Assembly: GCA_034430175.1 (NCBI GenBank)
Contig: DAOUFI010000007.1
Span: forward strand, 1-64,000
Length of the DNA: 64,000 nt
DNA from: UBA6107 sp034430175
Lineage (GTDB): Bacteria; Chloroflexota; Anaerolineae; Anaerolineales; Anaerolineaceae
Reading direction: 5' to 3'
Shown here: one piece after another, positions 53,092 through 60,422 of the stretch
Layout of the letters: each line of letters begins with the position of its first letter
Numbering within the stretch: position 1 is the first letter of the stretch
Notes under the pieces: model-generated
The model's database searches: none
Told to the model about the DNA's origin: nothing
The model's input: the letters and a program-made list of their open reading frames with translations, nothing else
Made by a program: the position numbers and the translations under genes

Positions 53092-53100
53092 TGCTATAGT
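53092..53100 (+). promoter_or_regulatory. Extended -10 promoter of the M16 operon
   Basis: TGC-TATAGT, about 38 bases before the ATG at 53139; no clear -35. Confidence 0.5.
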
Positions 53101-53138
53101 TAAAAAGCAGGATCACATTCAATTACCGGAGAAAAAGC

Positions 53139-54419
53139 ATGGCAGATGAGTTCCGCCAGGAGAAATTAAAGAACGGGTTATTGGTAAATATCAAAGAAAT
53201 TCACTCGGCACCGATCATCAGCCACTGGCTGTGGTATCGAGTGGGTTCGCGAAACGAAGTTCAGGGAAAAACCGGCCTTTCCCACTGGGTGGAACATATG
53301 CAGTTCAAAGGGACGCCAAAATTTCCACCTGGCTTGCTCGACCGAGCCATCTCACGAGACGGTGGTTTTTGGAACGCGTTCACTTTTCTGGATTGGACCA
53401 CGTTCTTCGAAACCATGCCGGCGGAGAAGATTGAACTGGCCTTCGAGCTTGAAGCCGACCGGATGGTAAACAGCATCTATGATGCCGGTGAAGTAGATTC
53501 TGAACGCACGGTGATTATCTCTGAGCGCCAGGGCAATGAAAACGATCCACACTTCAAACTGGACGAGCAAATCCAGCTGGCGGCATTTTCCACGCATCCC
53601 TACCGGAATGAGGTACTAGGCAGTATCGAAGATTTGCAAGCGATCCAGCGGGACGATCTTTACCAGCATTACCGCTCGCATTATTGCCCTTCAAACGCTG
53701 TGCTGGCGATTGCTGGTGATTTTGATAGCGATAAGATATTGGCGCTTGCCGAAAAGTATTACGGCGACATCCCGGCAGGAAGCCCTCAAATTCACCAACC
53801 CGAACAAGATGAGACGTTGAATGAGGAAAAACGAGTGGAAGTCAAAGGCCCGGGAGAGACCACTTATCTGCAAATCGCCTACCGCGCACCAGCAGCTGCC
53901 GAGGATGATTTTTTTGTGGTATCTGTATTGGACAGCCTGCTTTCGGGACCGAGTGGGCTCAATATGTTCGGCGGTGGGGGCATTTCGAATAAGACCAGCC
54001 GTCTTTATCGGGAATTGGTCGAAAAGGAATACGCCATCAGTGTGTTCGGAGGTTTACAGGCGACAATTGATCCGTATTTATACAACATCCATGTTACAGT
54101 TCGCCCAGACCGTAAACCCGAGGCTGTGCTCAAGCAAATCGACCGGGAAATCGAGAAATTGCAGCAAAAACCAGTTTCTCAAACTGAAATTGATCGCGCC
54201 ATCAAACAGGCCCGAGCAATGTTTGCTTATGGGTCGGAAAATATTACCAACCAGGCATTCTGGCTAGGATATTCCGAAATGTTCGATGGCTACGATTGGT
54301 TCAAGCAATACATGGACCGTCTGAATCAGGTGACTCCGACGCAGGTGCAGGAAGCCGCTCAAAAATATTACTTGCCTGAAAGACGTGTTGTGGGAGTGTA
54401 TTTCCCAGAGGAGGCGTAA
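53139..54419 (+). CDS. M16 zinc peptidase, catalytic subunit
   Basis: Codes for 426 residues. The inverted zinc motif HxxEH is HWVEH (49-53), with the distal Glu in the TVIISERQGNEND region (about 125-137). Second domain: TYLQIAYRAPAAAEDDFF and the RLYRELVEKEYAISVFGG segment that binds substrate. Fits the mitochondrial-processing-peptidase-beta / PqqF-like branch. No signal peptide, so acts inside the cell or by an unknown route. The non-catalytic partner gene starts one base after its stop. Confidence 0.92.
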   Translation: MADEFRQEKLKNGLLVNIKEIHSAPIISHWLWYRVGSRNEVQGKTGLSHWVEHMQFKGTPKFPPGLLDRAISRDGGFWNAFTFLDWTTFFETMPAEKIELAFELEADRMVNSIYDAGEVDSERTVIISERQGNENDPHFKLDEQIQLAAFSTHPYRNEVLGSIEDLQAIQRDDLYQHYRSHYCPSNAVLAIAGDFDSDKILALAEKYYGDIPAGSPQIHQPEQDETLNEEKRVEVKGPGETTYLQIAYRAPAAAEDDFFVVSVLDSLLSGPSGLNMFGGGGISNKTSRLYRELVEKEYAISVFGGLQATIDPYLYNIHVTVRPDRKPEAVLKQIDREIEKLQQKPVSQTEIDRAIKQARAMFAYGSENITNQAFWLGYSEMFDGYDWFKQYMDRLNQVTPTQVQEAAQKYYLPERRVVGVYFPEEA

Positions 54420-54420
54420 T

Positions 54421-55725
54421 ATGGCGCGGTTGGATGAGCTAAAAAATATGAATTCATTACCCGGACCGAAGGATATCTTTCGTAAAACACTGGCGAACGG
54501 TATCACGATTTTAACGCGCAGCAACTTTAATAGCCTATCAGTGGTTGTTTCCGGATATGTGGCCGCTGGTAGTGCCCTGGACCCGGTGGATAAACTTGGA
54601 TTGGCAAACTTTACTGCGGCAGCGTTGATGCGTGGAACGCGAAGCCACTCGTTTCAGGAAATATTCAATGAACTTGAATCGGTGGGCGCCAGTCTTGGGT
54701 TTGGTGCGAGCGTACATAACACCAGTTTCAGCGGACGTTCCCTCAGCGAAGACCTACCCCTGCTCGTGAAACTTCTGGCTGATTGCCTGCGTAATCCGGT
54801 TTTTCCACACGACTATTTCAATCGGTTGAAAACACAATTGCTTACATCGCTGGCAATTCGCGCGCAAGAGACCTCAGAAATGGCCGCGCTGAATTTTGAT
54901 AAACTCCTGTTCGGGAATCATCCCTACGGTATTCCAGAAGACGGGTATACCGAGACCATCGAGAAGATCAAACGGACAGATCTAGTTGATTTCCACAAAA
55001 AGTATTACCGACCGCAGGGAATGGTCATCGTAATCGTTGGCGCTGTTTACACCCAGCAGGTTTTCGAGATCATCGAATCCGAGCTGGGAAGCTGGCAAAA
55101 TGACGAACCGGAACCACAGTTCACCTTTCCGATGATCCAGGTTCCCTCAAAGACCACCCGACAACATATCGAATTGGCGGGCAAGAGCCAGACCGACCTG
55201 GTGATGGGGACGGTTGGCCCAAAACGCAGTTCGCCTGACTTTCTGCCTGCTTCGTTGGGTAATAGCGTACTCGGGCAGTTTGGCATGATGGGACGCATCG
55301 GTGAAGTCGTCCGTGAGAAGGCCGGCCTCGCGTACGATGCCTCCACCAGTCTGAACGCGTGGATTGAAGGCGGGTCGTGGGAAGTAACTGCAGGTGTCAA
55401 CCCGACCAATCTCGATAAAGCCATAGACCTCATCATCCGAGAACTGAAACGATTTATTAAGGAACCGGTCACCGAGGAAGAGTTGTCTGATAGCCAGGCT
55501 AATTACATCGGACGTCTGCCACTTACCCTTGAATCCAACGCGGGCGTGGCCGGAACGATCCTCAACATGGAACGGTTCGAACTGGGTCTGGATTATCTAC
55601 AACGTTACAACTCCCTGGTCAACCAGGTGACACCAGAAAGCGTGCTCGAGACCGCACGGAAGTACATCAATCCTGATAAACTGGTGATCGTCAGCTCAGG
55701 GACGACACATACAACGGAGGCTTGA
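54421..55725 (+). CDS. M16 peptidase-like, non-catalytic partner
   Basis: Codes for 434 residues. M16 fold recognisable by TLANGITILTRSNFNSLSVVVSGYVAAGSALDP, NFDKLLFGNHPYGIPEDGYTETIEKI, and GMMGRIGEVVREKAGLAYDAST in the second half. The HxxEH zinc motif is replaced by ANFTAAAL, so it cannot bind zinc by itself. The pair resembles alpha/beta subunits of M16B enzymes, in which the inactive chain supports the active one. Its glycine-rich and Arg/Tyr substrate region is conserved. acpS follows at once. Confidence 0.9.
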   Translation: MARLDELKNMNSLPGPKDIFRKTLANGITILTRSNFNSLSVVVSGYVAAGSALDPVDKLGLANFTAAALMRGTRSHSFQEIFNELESVGASLGFGASVHNTSFSGRSLSEDLPLLVKLLADCLRNPVFPHDYFNRLKTQLLTSLAIRAQETSEMAALNFDKLLFGNHPYGIPEDGYTETIEKIKRTDLVDFHKKYYRPQGMVIVIVGAVYTQQVFEIIESELGSWQNDEPEPQFTFPMIQVPSKTTRQHIELAGKSQTDLVMGTVGPKRSSPDFLPASLGNSVLGQFGMMGRIGEVVREKAGLAYDASTSLNAWIEGGSWEVTAGVNPTNLDKAIDLIIRELKRFIKEPVTEEELSDSQANYIGRLPLTLESNAGVAGTILNMERFELGLDYLQRYNSLVNQVTPESVLETARKYINPDKLVIVSSGTTHTTEA

Positions 55726-56118
55726 TTGTCGCTGATCGTCTGTGGTGTCGACCTGGTGGATATTCACCGTTTTTCCGCGCTTGACCCGGCTATTCGGCAA
55801 CGCTTCATCCGAAGGGTGTTCACCAAAGCAGAGATCGAATTGTGTGGTGACAGAGATGACCACCTGGCAGGGCGTTTTGCCGTAAAGGAAGCAGTTGCCA
55901 AGGCATTGGGTTGCGGAATTGGGTTGATCGGCTGGCAGGACGTGGAAACACTGGCAAACGAGCAAAATGCTCCAGAATTAATCCTGCATGGTCAGGCCAA
56001 GGTGAAAGCCAGCGAAAAAGGCCTTCACCAATGGTCGGTGTCTATCTCACATACACGTGAACTGGCAACCGCTTTTGTGGTTGCGAGCAAAGGCTCAGAG
56101 CAAGGAAATTTCGATTAA
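55726..56118 (+). CDS. acpS: Holo-[acyl-carrier-protein] synthase
   Basis: Codes for 130 residues, from a TTG with GGAGG upstream, directly after the M16-like stop. Transfers the 4'-phosphopantetheine arm from CoA to apo-ACP. GVDLVDIHRF (about 5-14) holds the metal-binding Asp, and RFAVKEAVAKALGCGI (about 48-63) the conserved WAxKEA-like motif with catalytic Glu. The C-terminal VSISHTRELATAFVV matches the substrate strand. Length is standard. Confidence 0.93.
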   Translation: MSLIVCGVDLVDIHRFSALDPAIRQRFIRRVFTKAEIELCGDRDDHLAGRFAVKEAVAKALGCGIGLIGWQDVETLANEQNAPELILHGQAKVKASEKGLHQWSVSISHTRELATAFVVASKGSEQGNFD

Positions 56119-56121
56119 CCC

Positions 56122-56781
56122 ATGCGTATTTTATCGGTAAGCGATGTTGAGATCGGGTTCATCTACAGCCCTATGATCGTGGAAAAATTCCAATCCACCG
56201 ATCTGGTGATCAGTTGCGGCGACCTGCCGTATTACTACCTGGAATACATTCTTACAACACTCAATGTTCCACTGTATTACGTGCGCGGCAATCATGCCAG
56301 CCGGGTGGAGATCACCACAGGAGGAGAAAGAACTTATCCTTGGGGGGCTGTGAACCTGCATCAGCGCGTGGTGGAAGATGATACCGGGCTGTTACTGGCA
56401 GGGCTAGAGGGGTGTCTTCGCTACAATAATGGTCCTTATCAGTATTCCCAGGGTGAGTTCTGGATGAAGGTCTTTCGACTGGTTCCGGGGTTATTAATCA
56501 ATAAACTGAAAGCCGGGCGCTACCTGGATATTTTTGTCACGCACGCGCCACCCTGGAAGATCCACGACGCGGACGACCTGCCGCACCGGGGCATCAAGGC
56601 GTACCGCTGGTTGATCGACGTGTTCAAACCAGCTATCAACTTACATGGTCACATCCATGTGTACCGGCAAGATACCGTCACAGAAACGCGGGTCAGTGAA
56701 ACCCGGGTGATTAATACCTATGGGTACCGCGAATTTGATTTCGCTACCCCTACCAGACGTACCTGTCAGAGGAAAAGGTAA
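56122..56781 (+). CDS. Calcineurin-like metallophosphoesterase
   Basis: Codes for 219 residues. Motifs in order: VSDVEIG (family DxH; His replaced by Glu, so metal site 1 is altered), ISCGDLPYYY (GD), YVRGNHAS (GNH), VTHAPPWKI (H) and LHGHIHVYR (GHxH). It lies between acpS and the ParB-like gene with gaps of 3 and 10 bases, an operon-like run. Substrate unknown; the changed first motif deserves note. Confidence 0.85.
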   Translation: MRILSVSDVEIGFIYSPMIVEKFQSTDLVISCGDLPYYYLEYILTTLNVPLYYVRGNHASRVEITTGGERTYPWGAVNLHQRVVEDDTGLLLAGLEGCLRYNNGPYQYSQGEFWMKVFRLVPGLLINKLKAGRYLDIFVTHAPPWKIHDADDLPHRGIKAYRWLIDVFKPAINLHGHIHVYRQDTVTETRVSETRVINTYGYREFDFATPTRRTCQRKR

Positions 56782-56791
56782 AGGATTTCTT

Positions 56792-57736
56792 ATGGACGAA
56801 AACGAAAACAACCGAGAGATGAAGAAGGCCATCTGGATGGCTGCTCGCGACGATTTTGGGCACGCTTACCGAAAAGGCTTTTTTAGAGCCATTATCGCGG
56901 CAATCCAGAGCGTCAACAATGATCTGATTCCCTACGACGAAGTGCGTAAGCGCATCCCCATGCGCGGACAGCATTACCTGGGCTTGCAGCAGATCGAGAC
57001 TGAAAAAATCGTTGGTTCGGTCAGTCGCTTCAATGACTTTGACCGGGCATTTCTGCCGCGTCAAACACACACCCGTTCACGCTGGGAAAGCATCGACCGG
57101 GCGTACTTTGAGGATGTGATCCTGCCGCCTATCGACGTCTATAAGATTGGTGATGTTTATTTCGTCAAAGATGGCAACCATCGGGTTTCGGTGGCGCGTG
57201 AGCGCGGCCAGGCTTTTATGGACGCGTATGTCATCGAAATGGACATCCCGGGCACGCTAGATAAGAGTCTCAACCTGGATAACCTTGTGATGGTCCAGGA
57301 ATATGCTGAATTTCTCAACGTGACGAAGCTGGATGAATTGTATCCGGATCACGACTTCAGATTCTCAATTCCTGGACAGTATGATAAAGTATTACAGCAT
57401 ATTTCCGTGCACCAATGGTTCATGGGAGAGGAACAAAAACACCCGATCGATTACACAGACGCGGTCAAGGGGTGGTATTCTGATCTGTACAGACCGTTGG
57501 TGAAGATTATCCGCAAACAAAAGATCCTGGAGAATTTCCCGGGACGAACCGAGATGGACCTTTACTTGTGGATCATGGAACACCGATGGTACCTGGGGGA
57601 GGAACGTCACCGCACCATCAGTTTGGAAACGGCAGCGATGAATTTTTCGGAAAAATTTTCCAGACGGAGGGTGAGGCATTTGAGCCAAATCTTCAAGTGG
57701 CTGTTTCGCAAGCGAAATAAAAAACGTCCGGACTGA
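56792..57736 (+). CDS. ParB/sulfiredoxin-fold-like protein (DUF4032-like)
   Basis: Codes for 314 residues from ATG 56792, with AAAGGA upstream. The central part (about 118-160), ILPPIDVYKIGDVYFVKDGNHRVSVARERG, resembles the GxxR-type nucleotide box of ParB/Srx proteins: DGNHR followed by VxVA. Before it stands an Arg/His-rich segment (RGQHYLGLQQIETEKIVGS). The C-terminal third (Asp/Trp/Arg-rich, with EEQKHPIDY and LYLWIMEHRWYLGEER) resembles the DUF4032 layout, but I cannot assign a function. No plasmid partition genes are near. Confidence 0.65.
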   Translation: MDENENNREMKKAIWMAARDDFGHAYRKGFFRAIIAAIQSVNNDLIPYDEVRKRIPMRGQHYLGLQQIETEKIVGSVSRFNDFDRAFLPRQTHTRSRWESIDRAYFEDVILPPIDVYKIGDVYFVKDGNHRVSVARERGQAFMDAYVIEMDIPGTLDKSLNLDNLVMVQEYAEFLNVTKLDELYPDHDFRFSIPGQYDKVLQHISVHQWFMGEEQKHPIDYTDAVKGWYSDLYRPLVKIIRKQKILENFPGRTEMDLYLWIMEHRWYLGEERHRTISLETAAMNFSEKFSRRRVRHLSQIFKWLFRKRNKKRPD

Positions 57737-57746
57737 TCCGGACGTT
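57723..57746 (+). terminator. Terminator hairpin overlapping the stop codon
   Basis: AACGTCCGGA (57723-57732) pairs with TCCGGACGTT (57737-57746), loop CTGA that includes part of the TGA stop. The T-run after it is weak. Confidence 0.7.
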
Positions 57747-57770
57747 ACTTTACCAGCACAGAAAGACAAA

Positions 57771-58001
57771 TCAGGCGCCCGCCTTGATGCCAAGCCAGAG
57801 GTGGTTGGGTAATACCATTTGGTTACTCTGTACCTCGATGCCGATTGCGCGTTGTTTCTTTTCGCCAATCATGCTGGGATGCACGTAACACAGGTCGGGT
57901 TTCTGGCCATACTTATTCTGATAATATTCAGTGGCCCGTTGAATTTTGGTCACCAGATCCACCTTGGGGTCGTTGTCAAACCAGAGCATGCCTGTGTTCA
58001 T
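57771..58001 (-). CDS. Small orphan protein under a consensus, SOS-box-bearing promoter
   Basis: Codes for 76 residues; AGGAG at seven bases from the ATG at 58001. The chain begins MNTGMLWFDNDPKVDL and has a basic helical centre (KIQRATEYYQNKYGQKPDL), then CYVHPSMIGEKKQ and a C-terminal strand pair ending VLPNHLWLGI. One Cys. No signal, membrane segment or known family. It has conventional signals for strong expression: a perfect TTGACA-17-TATAAT promoter that is overlapped by two palindromes, one of the AGAAC-N4-GTTCT type. I infer LexA-type repression and DNA-damage induction. It is a possible new SOS gene; function is unknown. Confidence 0.65.
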   Translation of the reverse strand: MNTGMLWFDNDPKVDLVTKIQRATEYYQNKYGQKPDLCYVHPSMIGEKKQRAIGIEVQSNQMVLPNHLWLGIKAGA

Positions 58002-58062
58002 TGATTTTCTCCTGATATAACGTTCTTTCTAGATTAGTGCAATTTTCAGACCAGCTTTATTA

Positions 58063-58100
58063 GTTCTTATGTTCTATAATCATTATAGAACGTTCGTTCT
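58063..58100. promoter_or_regulatory. Cluster of SOS-box-like half-sites and palindromes
   Basis: AGAAC-GTTC-GTTCT (58087-58100) has perfect arms of the AGAAC-N4-GTTCT type (Gram-positive LexA box). Overlapping it, GTTCTATAAT and ATTATAGAAC around a central C make a perfect 21-bp palindrome (58071-58091). A further GTTCT stands at 58063-58067, and another at 58022-58026. Confidence 0.6.
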
Positions 58101-58110
58101 TATTTGTCAA
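58082..58110 (-). promoter_or_regulatory. Perfect sigma70 promoter of the small orphan gene
   Basis: On the minus strand TTGACA (58110-58105), 17-bp spacer, TATAAT (58087-58082). Both boxes are exact. The predicted start near 58075 gives a leader of about 74 bases. The SOS-like palindrome lies in the spacer and touches the -10 box. Confidence 0.85.
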
Positions 58111-58269
58111 GTACTTTTTGTATTTATGTGCATTTATGCAATAAACGGGCCAACCCAGCCATAATTTGCACCCGGCATGGATTTTTTTTGCGTTTTAGTG
58201 TATCCTATACTTTGATTTCATTTACTATTCCAGAAGTACCAAACACAACACGATTCATCTGGAGGCCCC

Positions 58270-58827
58270 ATGATTAAAGATATTCTGAAAGATGCAGAGA
58301 ATCGCATGAAGAGCGCCATCGCTTCGCTGGAAGAGGACCTCGGCGGTATCCGAACCGGACGAGCCAATCCGGGATTGGTTGAAAAATTACCGGTCGAGTA
58401 TTACGGCGCTGAAACACCATTGCAGCAGTTGGCAAGCATCAGCGTTCCCGAAGCCCGCGCGCTTTTGATTCGCCCGTTCGACCCAACCACGTTAAAAGCC
58501 ATTGAAAAAGCAATCCTCGCATCGGAACTTGGTCTGACCCCCAATAACGACGGCAAGGTGATCCGCTTGAACCTGCCCGCGTTGACCGAAGAGCGCCGCC
58601 GTGATCTGGTTAAGGTCGTGCATAATCGTCTGGAAGAGAGTCGGATAGCGATACGGAACATTCGCCGCGATTCATTGAAAGATATGCGCGATTTTGAAAA
58701 AGAAAAAATGATCTCTGAAGATGACCTTAAGGTCGGTGAAGAAGAGATCCAAAAGTTGACCGACAAGTACATCGAAGATGTTGACAAGGTTGGTGAACAC
58801 AAAGAAAAGGAGATCATGGAGGTCTAG
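58270..58827 (+). CDS. frr: Ribosome recycling factor
   Basis: Codes for 185 residues, the standard length, with GGAGG before the ATG. Splits post-termination ribosomes with EF-G. Typical sequence: DAENRMKSAIASLEEDLGGIRTGRANPGLVEKLPVEYYG at the N-terminus, RLNLPALTEERRRDLVKVV, and the final DKYIEDVDKVGEHKEKEIMEV helix. First gene of a frr-uppS-cdsA-glpX run. Confidence 0.97.
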   Translation: MIKDILKDAENRMKSAIASLEEDLGGIRTGRANPGLVEKLPVEYYGAETPLQQLASISVPEARALLIRPFDPTTLKAIEKAILASELGLTPNNDGKVIRLNLPALTEERRRDLVKVVHNRLEESRIAIRNIRRDSLKDMRDFEKEKMISEDDLKVGEEEIQKLTDKYIEDVDKVGEHKEKEIMEV

Positions 58828-58846
58828 GCCTTCAGGTCGAAGACTT

Positions 58847-59548
58847 ATGTCTGAAGAAATCACAAAAATTCCCACCCATGTTGCGATCATCATGGACGGA
58901 AACGGCCGCTGGGCGAAAGCCCGCGGCTTGACGCGTCTTGAGGGGCATAAGGCAGGGACAGAAAACTTGCGTGGGATCATTCGTGCATGCGTGGATTTTG
59001 GGATCAAATACCTGACGGTCTACGCATTTTCCACCGAAAATTGGACAAGACCCTCGGACGAAGTGAACGGTTTGATGCTGCTACTGGAATCGGTGGTGGA
59101 GAACGAACTGGCTGAATTGCACCGAGAGGGGGTACAGATCCGTCACATTGGCCGTCTGGAGGCCCTGCCAAAAGGCCTGGGTGAAAAGGTAAAGAATGCC
59201 ATCGAGATCACGAAGAACAATCAGCGTTTGATCCTCTACATTGCCTGGAATTATGGTGGCAGGGATGAAATCGTTTATGCCGTGCAAAAGATCATCGAGG
59301 CGGGGATTCCGGCGAATGAAGTAACCGAGGAAACGATCACCAACCATCTATTCACTCAGAAATGCCCTGACCCCGATCTGATCATTCGCACTTCAGGGGA
59401 ATGCCGCACCAGTAATTTCTTGATCTGGCAGGGGATCTATTCGGAATGGGTGTTCACCCCGGTACTATGGCCCGATTTCAACAAAGAAGAATTACGAAAA
59501 GCCCTCATAGAATACGGCAGCCGCGAGCGCCGTTTCGGAAAAGTCTGA
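58847..59548 (+). CDS. uppS: Isoprenyl transferase (undecaprenyl diphosphate synthase)
   Basis: Codes for 233 residues from ATG 58847; the longer open frame overlaps frr and lacks support. Adds isopentenyl units to make the C55 carrier for cell-wall and glycan precursors. HVAIIMDGNGRWAKARGL (about 12-29) contains the catalytic Asp; LTVYAFSTENWTRP and DLIIRTSGECRTSNFLIWQ follow the family pattern (usual RTSGExRxSNFLLWQ). Confidence 0.95.
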   Translation: MSEEITKIPTHVAIIMDGNGRWAKARGLTRLEGHKAGTENLRGIIRACVDFGIKYLTVYAFSTENWTRPSDEVNGLMLLLESVVENELAELHREGVQIRHIGRLEALPKGLGEKVKNAIEITKNNQRLILYIAWNYGGRDEIVYAVQKIIEAGIPANEVTEETITNHLFTQKCPDPDLIIRTSGECRTSNFLIWQGIYSEWVFTPVLWPDFNKEELRKALIEYGSRERRFGKV

Positions 59549-59549
59549 T

Positions 59550-60386
59550 GTGACAAAGATCATCTCCGATAAATCATTAAAGAAACGGTTGATTGTTGCT
59601 GCTATCTTGATACCGTTGATCAGCTTCTTTATCATCATCGGTGGTTTGTCGTTCAATATTTTTGTTTGTTTTGCGTTATCCCTCGGTGTTTGGGAATTCT
59701 GGCGTATGTTCCGGGGAGCAGGATACGAGCCATCGTTATTTATCATGGTCGCGGCTACGGTCAGTATTGTCTTTTTGCGTACTCTCCCTCTGGCCGAATA
59801 TATGGGGTTATGGCTTTCGCTGCTGGTGCTGTTCTCATTGGGCGACGCAGTGAGGCAGCAGGCAATAAATGTGCCGAACGCCTCGTTCAATTTCGCGATC
59901 ACCGTTAGCGGCGCGCTTTACGTGGGCTGGCTGGGTAGTTATCTAATTTTGCTGCGCAACCTGCAGCAACCGCAGGGGTTGATCTGGACTCTCGTAGTTA
60001 TATTTTCCGCGGCTATGACCGACACCGGTGGGTATTTATTTGGCAGTCTCTTCGGCAAGCACAAAATCGCGCCTTCCATCAGCCCCAAGAAATCATGGGA
60101 GGGATACTTCGGTGGGATTCTCTTCGGCGGACTGTTCACCTGGCTGGCGACCGTCATTTTGCATATCTACTTCCCAGAGATTATCGGGATCCACGGATTG
60201 ATCATTGGAACGGTACTATCCATTTTTGTTCCTTTTGGTGACCTGGCGGAGAGCATGTTCAAACGCCAGTTTCAGATTAAGGATACCAGCCATATCCTGC
60301 CCGGGCACGGCGGCATCCTCGACCGCATTGATTCTTCGCTTTGGGCGATCGTGATTGGATATTACCTGATTCTCATCCTTATTTGA
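59550..60386 (+). CDS. cdsA: Phosphatidate cytidylyltransferase
   Basis: Codes for 278 residues from a GTG two bases after uppS. About eight membrane segments. Makes CDP-diacylglycerol. The CDS signature is complete near the C-terminus: SMFKRQFQIKDTSHILPGHGGILDRIDS, with the invariant KR, KD, GHGG and DR. SPKKSWEGYFGG (about 180-191) matches the family. Part of the frr-uppS-cdsA run, whose usual next genes (dxr, rseP) are not here. Confidence 0.95.
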   Translation: MTKIISDKSLKKRLIVAAILIPLISFFIIIGGLSFNIFVCFALSLGVWEFWRMFRGAGYEPSLFIMVAATVSIVFLRTLPLAEYMGLWLSLLVLFSLGDAVRQQAINVPNASFNFAITVSGALYVGWLGSYLILLRNLQQPQGLIWTLVVIFSAAMTDTGGYLFGSLFGKHKIAPSISPKKSWEGYFGGILFGGLFTWLATVILHIYFPEIIGIHGLIIGTVLSIFVPFGDLAESMFKRQFQIKDTSHILPGHGGILDRIDSSLWAIVIGYYLILILI

Positions 60387-60422
60387 ACTTCCGGAAAATC
60401 CAATTAAAAGGAGCTTCCTGAA

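Noticed and set aside
56792..57736. Chromosome-partition ParB and a replication origin
   Set aside because: No ParA gene, no parS-like palindrome cluster and no dnaA in the window; the similarity is limited to a short box.
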